Assembly: GCF_040538665.1 (NCBI RefSeq)
Contig: NZ_JBEWXT010000001.1
Location: 434,001-498,000, forward strand
Direction: 5' to 3'
Length of the DNA stretch: 64,000 nucleotides
Source of the DNA: Aureibaculum sp. 2308TA14-22
GTDB lineage: Bacteria > Bacteroidota > Bacteroidia > Flavobacteriales > Flavobacteriaceae
Positions 54,227 to 62,906 of this stretch are shown here, piece after piece. The first letter of the stretch is position 1; every line of letters begins with the position of its first letter. The position numbers were made by a program, and so were the translations under genes. The notes beneath the pieces were generated by a model that did not search any database, was not told the DNA's origin, and saw nothing but the letters and a program-made list of their open reading frames with translations.

Positions 54227-54765
54227 TAATGAATCTCTCTTACGGTTTGTGGTTCGCTGAACAAAGTAACAATTACGGAGGAAGATTTATCTCTTTTTCT
54301 ACCTTTTTTTATTTGGTCGTGTTTATTTTTCACTCTTCGTTTTAGGGTATTGGTAGGTGATTCTTGTAAAATTCCAGATACTTCAACATAATGGAAATCG
54401 TCCAAGAAATTTAGGTCATCGTCTTTTGGTTCGTTAATCTTGAACCTGTAATCTACTCCATCACCTATTTCTGATTGTTCTACATATTTGTAATCAGAAA
54501 GTGTTGACATTAAAAAAAACGCGATTGCTACACCACCATGATTTGCCATATCAACATTTTCTTTCATGGCTGCGGAAGGGAAATCAGAATTCCAAGTCAA
54601 TATTATTTCTTCTTCAACTTTTTTATTTACAATTTTTATTCTAGCTCTTGAATTGATGTGAAATTTATCCAAAGCTACAGCCGCCCATTGATTGCCAACA
54701 ATAATTTGCTCTTTGGATGGCCCTCTAAGTTTTTGAACAGTTTCTTCGAGATTGTGTTCTTTCAT
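54226..54765 (-). CDS. uncharacterised protein with GVDY/VEVSG motifs (first gene of a coupled pair)
   Basis: The 179-residue cytoplasmic protein has an alpha/beta pattern. NQWAAVALDKFHINS, NHGGVAIAFFLM, GDGVDYRFKI, FHYVEVSGI and SSVIVTLFSEPQTV are the best-defined stretches. Asp105 in GVDY and Glu128 in VEVSG, 23 residues apart, are arranged on neighbouring strands, and a basic helix (LKRRVKNKHDQIKKGRKRDK) follows. That layout recalls a PD-(D/E)xK-type nuclease with a shifted basic residue, but this is speculation. Its stop overlaps the next ATG by one base (TAATG). No transposon or integrase is nearby, and GC looks like the surroundings. Confidence 0.83.
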   Translation of the reverse strand: MKEHNLEETVQKLRGPSKEQIIVGNQWAAVALDKFHINSRARIKIVNKKVEEEIILTWNSDFPSAAMKENVDMANHGGVAIAFFLMSTLSDYKYVEQSEIGDGVDYRFKINEPKDDDLNFLDDFHYVEVSGILQESPTNTLKRRVKNKHDQIKKGRKRDKSSSVIVTLFSEPQTVREIH

Positions 54766-54977
54766 TTTTATAATTGTGGATGGTAATTCTTAAACTGGAT
54801 ACTTCAGCTTATGGCTAATATTGTAAGATATCTACTATACTTCTTTACAAACGGATAGACTTCTTATATTTATATTGCTGATACCTACAAAGGTAATTGT
54901 TTTTAAAATACTATAAAAAAGGATTATCCTAATTTTTGCACTTAATTAAAAATTAAAATTTTGTACATTTATTACTA

Positions 54978-55577
54978 ATGAAACTCGAAATTAAAAATAA
55001 ATATACTACTGACGATACTACTTTTTTAGTGGTAGAACAATTGATTGCTGGTATTTGTATTTTAATTCCGTTGTTTTTGTACCTAGCTGATAACAATACT
55101 ATTAGAGAGAGTATTAGTGCTTATGTAGATATGGACAACAGTTATATTTACGGATTATTGTTGGGCATAGCCGCCATGCTGTTTATTTTTAACGGTGCTT
55201 TGTATTTTAAAACTACACCAAAGCCCACTATGAATTATAAGAAGAACAGAGGCAAATGGTATAATATTATTTTAGGCATAGCACTAATGGGTGTTGCATT
55301 GTTTCCGTACAATGGTAAGTTGTCCTTTCTGCATTATTTTTTTACCATCGTTTTTTTTGTAGGAAGTGCTATTGTTATATTCCTTTTTCAGAACCCAAAA
55401 CATATGTGGATTAGCAGAATAATAGCGATACTATCATTATTTGGGTTAGGACTTTGCGTATTCAGCAACGAAAGTATTATCAACCTTTTTTGGGCAGAAT
55501 GGATTTCATTAGTGGTAATTGGTCTTTATTATATTTTGGAATCTAAGGATATTGTTTTATTAAAAAGAAACAAATAA
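54978..55577 (+). CDS. multi-pass membrane protein of unknown function
   Basis: The 199-residue protein has six predicted membrane helices: FLVVEQLIAGICILIPLFLYL, YIYGLLLGIAAMLFIFNGAL, WYNIILGIALMGVALFP, FFTIVFFVGSAIVIFLF, ISRIIAILSLFGLGLCVF and WISLVVIGLYYILES. A short loop with YVDMDNSYIYG and KPTMNYKKNRGKW separates helices. It resembles the DUF998-like six-helix membrane proteins, though I am not sure of the family. It converges on the carboxylase operon with three bases between stops. A 212-base spacer without recognised elements precedes it. Confidence 0.72.
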   Translation: MKLEIKNKYTTDDTTFLVVEQLIAGICILIPLFLYLADNNTIRESISAYVDMDNSYIYGLLLGIAAMLFIFNGALYFKTTPKPTMNYKKNRGKWYNIILGIALMGVALFPYNGKLSFLHYFFTIVFFVGSAIVIFLFQNPKHMWISRIIAILSLFGLGLCVFSNESIINLFWAEWISLVVIGLYYILESKDIVLLKRNK

Positions 55578-55580
55578 TTT

Positions 55581-57134
55581 TTATAACGGAATATTTCCGT
55601 GTTTGCGTTTAGGTCCGTCAACTTGTTTACCTTCTAACATCTGAAATCCTTTAATTAACTTTCTACGTGTGTTTTTAGGATAAATAACCTCATCAATAAA
55701 ACCACGACGGGCAGCTCTGTATGGATCTGCAAACTTATCAGCATAATCTGCTTCTTTTTCTTTCCATTTTTCTTCAGGATTTTCTGCAGCGGCAATTTCT
55801 CTTCTAAAAATAATTTCTGCTGCTCCTTTTGCACCCATTACCGCAATTTCTGCGGTAGGCCATGCATAATTTAAGTCCGCTCCAATATGTTTAGAATTCA
55901 TTACATCGTAAGCTCCACCATAAGCTTTACGGGTAATTACAGTTATTTTAGGTACGGTTGCTTCGCTTAATGCATATAGCAATTTTGCTCCGTTAGTAAT
56001 AATACCATTCCATTCTTGATCTGTTCCCGGTAAAAATCCTGGTACATCAACCAGCACCAATAAAGGAATATTAAAACAATCACAGAAACGTGTAAATCGT
56101 GCCCCTTTTTTTGAGCTGTTAACATCTAAACATCCTGCTAATTGCATAGGTTGATTAGCAACGATACCAATACTTCTACCGGCAATTCTTGCAAAACCTA
56201 CAATGATGTTTTCTGCATAATCTTTGTGAATTTCAAAGAAAGAATCCTTATCAATAATCCCAGAAATTACATCTTTCATATCATAAGGTTTATGCGTATC
56301 TTCAGGAATAAGGTCAATTAAATGTTCTCTTAATTCATTTCCAATTTCATAGGGAACTTTTTTTGTAGTTTCTCTATTGCTTTGTGGTAAATAACTCAGC
56401 AATGTCTTTACATCTTCCAAACATTGAATATCATTTGAAGATGTAACATGAGTTACACCCGATTTAGTTGAATGCGTACTTGCACCACCTAATTCCTCTG
56501 CGGTTACTTCTTCATTAGTTACCGTTTTTACCACATTAGGCCCAGTAACGAACATATAACTGGTATCTTCAACCATTAACGTAAAATCTGTCATTGCAGG
56601 AGAATAAACCGCACCACCGGCACAAGGCCCCATAATTGCGGAAATTTGTGGAATTACACCTGAAGCCTGTACATTTCTATGGAAAATATCTGCATAACCA
56701 CCTAACGAACGCACACCTTCTTGAATTCTAGCTCCACCAGAATCATTGAGTCCAATACAAGGGGCACCAACTTTAACAGCCTGATCCATTATTTTGCAAA
56801 TTTTTTCTGCATGAGTTTCAGATAGAGCTCCGCCAAATACTGTAAAGTCTTGTGCAAATACATATACTAACCTGCCATCAATAGTGCCATATCCAGTTAC
56901 AACGCCATCACCAAAGTAAATTTCATTCTCCATTCCAAAATCGGTAGTTCTATGTGTTACCATAACACCCATTTCTTCAAAAGAGCCTTCATCCATCAAA
57001 TATTCTAAACGCTCACGAGCCGTTAATTTTTTCTTAGCGTGTTGTTTTTCAATACGCTTTTCACCACCACCTAAATATGCTAATGCTAAACGTTTATCTA
57101 GCTCTTCAATTTTTGTATCCATTTGTTTTTTCAT
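55581..57134 (-). CDS. acyl-CoA carboxylase carboxyltransferase (beta) subunit
   Basis: This subunit moves CO2 from biotin to an acyl-CoA, probably propionyl-CoA (to methylmalonyl-CoA). The 517-residue protein has two crotonase-like halves: [23 protein letters not shown] and [16 protein letters not shown] in the first, and [38 protein letters not shown] and [19 protein letters not shown] in the second, ending KRKHGNIPL. Length is typical of PccB. It is the last gene of an operon with biotin carboxylase and a biotin carrier. Start at MKKQMDTK (57134); a second Met five codons on is also possible. Confidence 0.92.
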   Translation of the reverse strand: MKKQMDTKIEELDKRLALAYLGGGEKRIEKQHAKKKLTARERLEYLMDEGSFEEMGVMVTHRTTDFGMENEIYFGDGVVTGYGTIDGRLVYVFAQDFTVFGGALSETHAEKICKIMDQAVKVGAPCIGLNDSGGARIQEGVRSLGGYADIFHRNVQASGVIPQISAIMGPCAGGAVYSPAMTDFTLMVEDTSYMFVTGPNVVKTVTNEEVTAEELGGASTHSTKSGVTHVTSSNDIQCLEDVKTLLSYLPQSNRETTKKVPYEIGNELREHLIDLIPEDTHKPYDMKDVISGIIDKDSFFEIHKDYAENIIVGFARIAGRSIGIVANQPMQLAGCLDVNSSKKGARFTRFCDCFNIPLLVLVDVPGFLPGTDQEWNGIITNGAKLLYALSEATVPKITVITRKAYGGAYDVMNSKHIGADLNYAWPTAEIAVMGAKGAAEIIFRREIAAAENPEEKWKEKEADYADKFADPYRAARRGFIDEVIYPKNTRRKLIKGFQMLEGKQVDGPKRKHGNIPL

Positions 57135-57155
57135 AATACATATAATTTCAGGTGA

Positions 57156-58598
57156 TTAATGAATAGGTATTTTTAACTGCTTTTGATCTTCTAAGTATAC
57201 TTTTAATGCTAGTGTAGCGGCAATTTTAGCTTCTTTCTCCATCTCGGCTTTCAGAGCTTCTGGCGAATAAAATTTTTTTACAAAATGAGTGTCAAAATTA
57301 CCAGAGCGGAAAGCTTCGTGTTCACAGACAAACTTCCCGAAAGGTAACGTAGTTTGTACACCTTCTACGATATAATTATCAATTGCTTTTATCATAAGCT
57401 CAATGGCTTCCTCACGTGTTTTTCCGTAGGTTATTAATTTAGATAACATCGGATCGTAATAAATAGGAATATCCATACCTTCTTCAAAACCATTATCTAC
57501 ACGGATGTTTTTACCAACTGGTAATTGATACTTCTCAAGTTTACCAACACTTGGTAAAAAATCGTTTAATGGGTCTTCAGCATATACTCTTAGCTCTAAA
57601 GCATGGCCATTAATTTTGAGGTCTTTTTGTTTTAGTTGAAGTTCTTCGCCACGAGCTACACGAATTTGTAATTCTACAAGGTCAACTCCAGCAATCCATT
57701 CAGATACGGGATGTTCAACTTGTAAACGTGTATTCATTTCTAAGAAATAAAAATTATGGTCGGCATCCAACAAAAATTCAACGGTACCTGCACCAATATA
57801 ATCACAAGATTTAGCAACGTTAATAGCCGCTTGTCCCATTTTTTCTCTTAATTCTGGAGTTAAAACAGCAGAAGGTGCTTCTTCAACTACTTTTTGATGA
57901 CGACGTTGTATACTACATTCTCTTTCAAAGAAGTGTAATACGTTTCCATGGCTATCGGCCATTACTTGAATTTCTACATGCCTAGGAGAAGTGACGTATT
58001 TTTCGACAAAAACTGAACCATCACCAAATGCAGAAGTGGCCTCACTGATAGCACGTTTCATTTGTTCTTCAACATCTTTTTCTTTTTCAACGATACGCAT
58101 TCCTTTACCACCACCTCCAGCAGCAGCTTTTATCAAAATTGGGAATCCGATTTGTTTTGCAATTTCTACAGCTTCTTTTGGGTCGGTTACGGCTCTGTCA
58201 ATACCCGGTACCATAGGGATATCGTAATTTTTAACAGCATCTTTAGCCGCTAATTTATCGCCCATCATTTTAATGGCTTTAGACCTTGGGCCAATAAATA
58301 TGATATTATTTTTTTCTGCTAATTCGGCAAAATCTGCATTTTCACTTAAAAAACCATACCCAGGATGAATACCATCTACATTCAGTTTTTTTGAAACCTC
58401 AATTATTTTATCTCCTCGTAAATAGGATTCTTTTGATGGGGGTTCACCAATGCAAATAGCTTGATCTGCAAATTTTACATGTGGGGCATTTCTGTCGGCA
58501 GTAGAATATACCGCTACGGTTTTAATGCCCATTTTTTTTGCCGTTTTTAGTACTCTAATGGCAATTTCTCCTCTGTTGGCTACTAGTATTTTTTTCAT
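57156..58598 (-). CDS. acyl-CoA carboxylase biotin carboxylase subunit
   Basis: This ATP-grasp enzyme carboxylates biotin on the carrier protein. The start is ATG at 58598 (480 residues, MKKILVANRGEIAIRV); a TTG nine codons upstream overlaps the carrier gene and is not used by the family. Conserved parts are VHPGYGFLSENADFA, KAAAGGGGKGMRIVE (Gly-rich ATP loop), ERECSIQRRHQKVVEEAPS, FLEMNTRLQVEHPVSEWI (catalytic Arg and metal ligands) and a C-terminal domain. The separate carrier gene ends 10 bases upstream, so biotin carboxylase and carrier are split here rather than fused as in PccA. Confidence 0.93.
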   Translation of the reverse strand: MKKILVANRGEIAIRVLKTAKKMGIKTVAVYSTADRNAPHVKFADQAICIGEPPSKESYLRGDKIIEVSKKLNVDGIHPGYGFLSENADFAELAEKNNIIFIGPRSKAIKMMGDKLAAKDAVKNYDIPMVPGIDRAVTDPKEAVEIAKQIGFPILIKAAAGGGGKGMRIVEKEKDVEEQMKRAISEATSAFGDGSVFVEKYVTSPRHVEIQVMADSHGNVLHFFERECSIQRRHQKVVEEAPSAVLTPELREKMGQAAINVAKSCDYIGAGTVEFLLDADHNFYFLEMNTRLQVEHPVSEWIAGVDLVELQIRVARGEELQLKQKDLKINGHALELRVYAEDPLNDFLPSVGKLEKYQLPVGKNIRVDNGFEEGMDIPIYYDPMLSKLITYGKTREEAIELMIKAIDNYIVEGVQTTLPFGKFVCEHEAFRSGNFDTHFVKKFYSPEALKAEMEKEAKIAATLALKVYLEDQKQLKIPIH

Positions 58599-58608
58599 CT
58601 GAAATAAA

Positions 58609-59097
58609 TTAAGATTGAAACTCAATCAATAATGCTCCTTTTTCAACTGTTCCTCCCTTGGTTATAGCAACCGATTTGATAATTCCATCTCTTGGTGAAG
58701 TAATTACATTTTCCATTTTCATTGCTTCCAATATTAACAAGGTGTCATCTTCTTTAACTTCTTGACCTTCTTTTACCTGTACATCTAAAATTAGGCCTGG
58801 CATTGGTGCTTTTATAGAATTCACCTTTTTAGCAGAACCCAAGGCAAACCCCATTTCTTTAATCAACACATCTAATGGGTTTGAAATAGATACATCATAA
58901 TTGTTATTGTTAACTTTTACAAAATACTTTTTCTGATTGAAATTTGATGTTGTCAATTCAGCACGATAAGGCTTATTATTTTCAAGCACATGATATTGGT
59001 TATCTGACAAGTGGACTGTATCTAGTGAGGAAATATCTTCATCACTAATATTAAATTCAAGAGTGTTGTTTACTTTTACGCTGTAGGTTTTGCTCAT
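58609..59097 (-). CDS. biotin carboxyl carrier protein of acyl-CoA carboxylase
   Basis: The 162-residue protein carries the biotinyl domain at its C-terminus: APMPGLILDVQVKEGQEVKE and ILEAMKMENVITSPRDG, with biotinylation at Lys127 in AMKM. The N-terminal half is a beta-rich domain, like the region before the biotinyl domain of propionyl-CoA carboxylase alpha. It is the first gene of carrier, carboxylase and transferase. It cannot be the AccB of fatty-acid synthesis alone, since the transferase here is PccB-type. Confidence 0.9.
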   Translation of the reverse strand: MSKTYSVKVNNTLEFNISDEDISSLDTVHLSDNQYHVLENNKPYRAELTTSNFNQKKYFVKVNNNNYDVSISNPLDVLIKEMGFALGSAKKVNSIKAPMPGLILDVQVKEGQEVKEDDTLLILEAMKMENVITSPRDGIIKSVAITKGGTVEKGALLIEFQS

Positions 59098-59257
59098 AAT
59101 GTATATGATTTAACTAATATTGACATGTTTTGTATACATAAAAAGGAGTAAGAATTTTATCTATTTTTTGGAGAACTAAATTAGATATATTGTACTATTT
59201 CATCTATGAGAATTATCATGTTTTGTGATAAAAATGATAGTTTATTTTTAAGCTGTT

Positions 59258-60346
59258 TTATTCAAAATAGCTAAAAGTTTCTCCATTCTTAATTTGCAAC
59301 AATGATTCATAAATTAATTTAATAACATTTTCTACATCATCTTTGTGAACCATTTCTACGGTAGTATGCATATAGCGTAAAGGCAAGGAAATTAATGCAC
59401 TAGCCACGCCGCTATTACTGTAGGCAAAAGCATCTGTGTCCGTACCCGTAGCACGAGATAACGCCGCACGTTGAAAAGGAATTTTATTTTTTTCGGCGGT
59501 TTCGGTAATTAAATCGCGTAATTTTTGCTGTACCGCTGGTGCGTAAGCAACAACAGGACCTTTGCCATTTTCACAATGTCCCTGCTTCTTTTTCTCAATC
59601 ATTGGGGTCGTAGTATCGTGCGTTACATCGGTAACAATTGCCGCATTAGGTTGTATTCTTTCCGCTATCATTTGAGCACCGCGTAAACCGATTTCTTCTT
59701 GTACGGAGTTTACAATATATAGTCCAAAAGGTAGTTTCTTTTTATTCTCTTTTAATAATCGAGCAACTTCGGCAATCATAAATCCGCCCATTCTGTTGTC
59801 TAACGCTCTGCACACAAAGTTGTCTTTGTTTAAGATATGAAATTCATCAGGGTAAGTAATGACACATCCTACATGTACGCCCAATTTTTCAACTTCATCT
59901 TTGGTTTTACACCCACAGTCAATAAAAATATTATCAGGTTTTGGAGCTTCTTCTTTCGATTTATTACGAGTATGGATAGCTGGCCAACCAAATACACCTT
60001 TTACAATGCCTTTTTTTGTGTGAATATTTACAATTTTACTCGGTGCAATTTGATGATCAGACCCTCCGTTTCTGACAACATATATTAAACCATTATCTGA
60101 AATATAATTTACATACCAAGAAATTTCATCAGCATGACCCTCAATTACTACTTTGTATTCAGCTTTTGGATTTATAACACCAACAGCCGTTCCGTAAGTA
60201 TCAGTTATAAACTCATCAACATAAGGTTTTAGGTACTCCATCCAAATTTTTTGCCCATCCCATTCGTAACCTGTGGGTGAAGCATTATTCAAGTATTTTT
60301 CTAAAAATGTTAATGATTTTTTCGTGAGGATACTATTTTTCGCCAT
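59258..60346 (-). CDS. M42-family metallopeptidase (glutamyl aminopeptidase-like)
   Basis: The 362-residue protein is a dinuclear-zinc, cytoplasmic tetrahedral-type aminopeptidase of family M42. The metal ligands are visible in order: His-Asp in VVIEGHADEISWYV, Asp in CRALDNRMGGFM, Glu-Glu in VQEEIGLRGAQ, Asp in VTDVTHDTT and His in LRYMHTTVEMVHKDD. ATGTDTDAFAYSNSG is also typical. It probably trims peptides. ATG at 60346 is preceded by a -7-like box. Confidence 0.93.
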   Translation of the reverse strand: MAKNSILTKKSLTFLEKYLNNASPTGYEWDGQKIWMEYLKPYVDEFITDTYGTAVGVINPKAEYKVVIEGHADEISWYVNYISDNGLIYVVRNGGSDHQIAPSKIVNIHTKKGIVKGVFGWPAIHTRNKSKEEAPKPDNIFIDCGCKTKDEVEKLGVHVGCVITYPDEFHILNKDNFVCRALDNRMGGFMIAEVARLLKENKKKLPFGLYIVNSVQEEIGLRGAQMIAERIQPNAAIVTDVTHDTTTPMIEKKKQGHCENGKGPVVAYAPAVQQKLRDLITETAEKNKIPFQRAALSRATGTDTDAFAYSNSGVASALISLPLRYMHTTVEMVHKDDVENVIKLIYESLLQIKNGETFSYFE

Positions 60347-60375
60347 AATTTGAAGTTAAGTTTAATAATTTATCT

Positions 60376-60383
60376 CAAAATTA
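60376..60383 (-). promoter_or_regulatory. candidate -7 box (TAATTTTG) for the M42 gene
   Basis: On the minus strand TAATTTTG matches TAnnTTTG and lies 29 bases before the M42 ATG. Chance matches are frequent in this AT-rich spacer. Confidence 0.3.
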
Positions 60384-60451
60384 ACGTTTATATTTTAAAT
60401 GCTATCGTTAGAAACTAGTAATTTTGGAACGATTTTAGTGGTATTTTATTT

Positions 60452-61138
60452 ATGAAGAATTTTTTTATCATATTATTTTTATGCTCCTCTTTTTTTGCGA
60501 CATCGCAAATTGTAAAAAGAGACACTATTATTGATGATAAAATATTGATTGAGGGAGATTCAATTATGTTTACACTAGACGATGTGATGGTCTTGAGCAA
60601 ACTAAAATTTGATTCTACCAAAGAACAACGCTATTATTATTGGTACTGGAAAAAAGTACATAATGCTTATCCATTTGCCAAATTAGCTGCAGAGAGATTA
60701 TTACAGTTAAATAAACAATTAGAAAAAATAAAATCTACTAGTAAACGCAAAAAGCATATTAAAAAGATGCAAAAGTTTATGGAAGATGAATTTACCGATA
60801 AGTTAAAAAAAATGACACGCACCGAGGGCAGAATACTTATCAAACTAATTCACAGGCAAACTGGGTTAACTACTTTTGAGCTGATAAAAGAATATCGTAG
60901 CGGTTGGAAAGCTTTCTGGTACAATACTACTGCGGGTTTATTTAAACTGTCTTTAAAAAGTGAATATCACCCTGAAAGTAAGGCTATTGATTTTTTAATT
61001 GAAGATATTTTACAACGCTCTTTTTTGCAAGGTAAGCTTGAAGAACAGGAAGCGAGATTGGCAATTGACTATCTTGAAATAGTACCTAAGTATAAAAATA
61101 TCGACATTATTGAAGTTATCAATAATAGAGATAAATAG
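60452..61138 (+). CDS. DUF4294 protein
   Basis: The 228-residue protein has a signal peptide (FIILFLCSSFFATSQ). It continues with the conserved core of DUF4294: YYYWYWKKVHNAYPFAKLAAERL, KKMTRTEGRILIKLIHRQTG, IKEYRSGWKAFWYNTTAGLFKLSLK and EYHPESKAIDFLIEDI. The family is restricted, as far as I recall, to Bacteroidota, is exported and has no known function. It is divergent from the M42 gene, an adjacency I believe is common. It converges on the porin gene with two bases between stops. Confidence 0.82.
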   Translation: MKNFFIILFLCSSFFATSQIVKRDTIIDDKILIEGDSIMFTLDDVMVLSKLKFDSTKEQRYYYWYWKKVHNAYPFAKLAAERLLQLNKQLEKIKSTSKRKKHIKKMQKFMEDEFTDKLKKMTRTEGRILIKLIHRQTGLTTFELIKEYRSGWKAFWYNTTAGLFKLSLKSEYHPESKAIDFLIEDILQRSFLQGKLEEQEARLAIDYLEIVPKYKNIDIIEVINNRDK

Positions 61139-61140
61139 TT

Positions 61141-62439
61141 TTAATTTATGTTCATCTGATATTGCAAGACAGCCATATTTTTTCTTTCTGTTACAACAAT
61201 TTCATTAGTTACTGTATTAAAAATAGGTCTGTTTTGAAAGCCTAAACTAAGTTTGTTATTGTGACCACTAAAATACCAGTTTATACCAAAATCATAAACA
61301 AGCATTGGGTCATCTAGCTTATCAAAATCTGAATATTGTATTGAAATATTAGGCTGTAATTGCCCTTTGTTTGTACCTAATAATGTATTACTCATTAAAT
61401 AGCCCATTTGAAAAAATAGAGTATTACCAGTGCCCATCATTGGAAATGCATTACCTTTTCCATTAAAAGAAGTGTTTTGATTAACTCCAGTAGCTGGATT
61501 GTTAGCACCTACATTTCTAATATAATCTTTGCCAAAATTGTAACTTATATAAGACAAATAAGAAGTGATTGCTTCGTTATTTTCTTTGTTTATCGGTGTA
61601 TCATAAAATAAATCTACTGCCCAATGGTTTAAATCGTAATATTCCATATCGCTTACATTTTCTTTTGGCAAATAGTAGGTGGCTTTAGGTAAATGTGTAA
61701 ATCCGACCCCAAGGTTTAGTACTTTTTTACTTCCTAAATAGGTGCTGGTGTGGTATGCACTATTATTTCCTTCTTTTTCTAAAAATTGATATTTTAAATA
61801 ACCAGTCCATTTAATTTCTGGTTTTTTCTTAGCGAAATCAGTTTCATTTGTTTTGAGTTCAGCCTTATAATTATCAGGATTTTGTATAGCAAAACGATAA
61901 TCCACTTTTCCGATTTGCCCTTTAGCAAATAAACCTAAGTTTCTGGCTTCATCATCAATTTTATTAACAGTACTTAAACTAAAAATTGGTGCATCAAGTG
62001 TCAATAAAGACTTAAAACTTCTAGAATCAACCCGGCTAAGACCTTGGTGTCCAGATTTTCCAATTCCGACTTTAATAGCGTCACTAAATTTATATTCTGC
62101 ATATAAATCAAGGACTTTAAACTGAAAAGTTTTATCAGTATTATAATTCAAATTGTTACCGCCAAACGAAGATACTATTAATAGTTTTGGAGTTAATTGA
62201 GCTGAAATCCCAATACGCAGTCTTCGCATAGAAACTTCATAAGTATTCTTAATTTCAGCGTCATTTATTGTAGTACCCGGATTCATTTCGGCATATCTCA
62301 ACCACAGTTGACTCGCAATATTGGCTTTGATATAAGAGTTGCCAGATTCGTCAAAATTGAGTTTTAACTTATTGTTGGATTGTGCATATAATAGTATAGA
62401 TGAAAAAGTGAAAAGTAAAAATGTAATTACCGGCTTCAT
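61141..62439 (-). CDS. outer-membrane porin (OprO/OprP-like)
   Basis: The 432-residue protein has a signal peptide ending LLYAQ and a beta-barrel pattern throughout. YEVSMRRLRIGISAQLTPKLLIVSSFGG near the start is typical of phosphate-selective-porin-like proteins of Bacteroidota. Other barrel strands include FQFKVLDLYAEYKFSDAIKVGIGK and YFSGHNNKLSLGFQNRP, and it ends LQYQMNIN. The specificity is unknown; no transporter or regulator for phosphate lies beside it. Confidence 0.8.
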   Translation of the reverse strand: MKPVITFLLFTFSSILLYAQSNNKLKLNFDESGNSYIKANIASQLWLRYAEMNPGTTINDAEIKNTYEVSMRRLRIGISAQLTPKLLIVSSFGGNNLNYNTDKTFQFKVLDLYAEYKFSDAIKVGIGKSGHQGLSRVDSRSFKSLLTLDAPIFSLSTVNKIDDEARNLGLFAKGQIGKVDYRFAIQNPDNYKAELKTNETDFAKKKPEIKWTGYLKYQFLEKEGNNSAYHTSTYLGSKKVLNLGVGFTHLPKATYYLPKENVSDMEYYDLNHWAVDLFYDTPINKENNEAITSYLSYISYNFGKDYIRNVGANNPATGVNQNTSFNGKGNAFPMMGTGNTLFFQMGYLMSNTLLGTNKGQLQPNISIQYSDFDKLDDPMLVYDFGINWYFSGHNNKLSLGFQNRPIFNTVTNEIVVTERKNMAVLQYQMNIN

Positions 62440-62518
62440 ATTCTTTGACTCTTAAATTAGAGCACAAAAGTAAAATGAAAGCAAACTTTAAATCCTGATA
62501 AAAATCATGGGAAAAGAG

Positions 62519-62841
62519 TTATTTAAAAAAATCTAATCCAGGTATATTTGGCATGCCATCTTTTGCGGCGGCGGCCATTTCTGCTTCATTAATGTCATTT
62601 GCCTTTTTAAGAGCATCATTTAATGCAATGATTAAGAAATCTTCTAATTCTTCCTTGTCATTCAATAGACTATTTTCTATAGCAATATCTTTTACGGTTC
62701 TATTTGCGGTAACCGTTACTTTAATTTTTTCTTGATTAGAAGTGCCTTCAACCAAAACGGTATCTAGTCGTTTTTTGTTTCTTCTATTTTTTGTTGGGTT
62801 TCTTTAAGTTTTCCCATCATTCCCTGTAAATCTCCGAACAT
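62519..62841 (-). pseudogene. YbaB/EbfC nucleoid-associated protein gene with a frameshift
   Basis: An ATG at 62841 opens a frame that encodes [20 protein letters not shown] and ends at TAG 62764-62766 after 25 codons. The rest of the protein, from [14 protein letters not shown] to [12 protein letters not shown] (stop at 62519), lies in the next frame. The two frames meet at an A6 run (T6 on the plus strand, 62771-62776); one extra A would join them as [13 protein letters not shown], which is what YbaB homologues have, giving about 107 residues. YbaB/EbfC proteins bind DNA as dimers. The lesion may be a real deletion, a sequencing error or a slippage site. The gene lies downstream of the S9 peptidase gene in divergent orientation. 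Confidence 0.82.
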
Positions 62842-62906
62842 GTTTTAGTAGTTAACTGGTTAGTTGCAAATTTACTATTTTAGTAGAAAATAATAAAACA
62901 CATAAA

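Noticed and set aside
52904-54765. Integrated mobile element around the unknown pair
   Set aside because: No transposase, integrase, tRNA target, direct repeats or composition shift are visible at the borders.
58599-58625. TTG start for the biotin carboxylase gene
   Set aside because: It overlaps the carrier gene and adds nine residues before the conserved MKKILVANRGE start.
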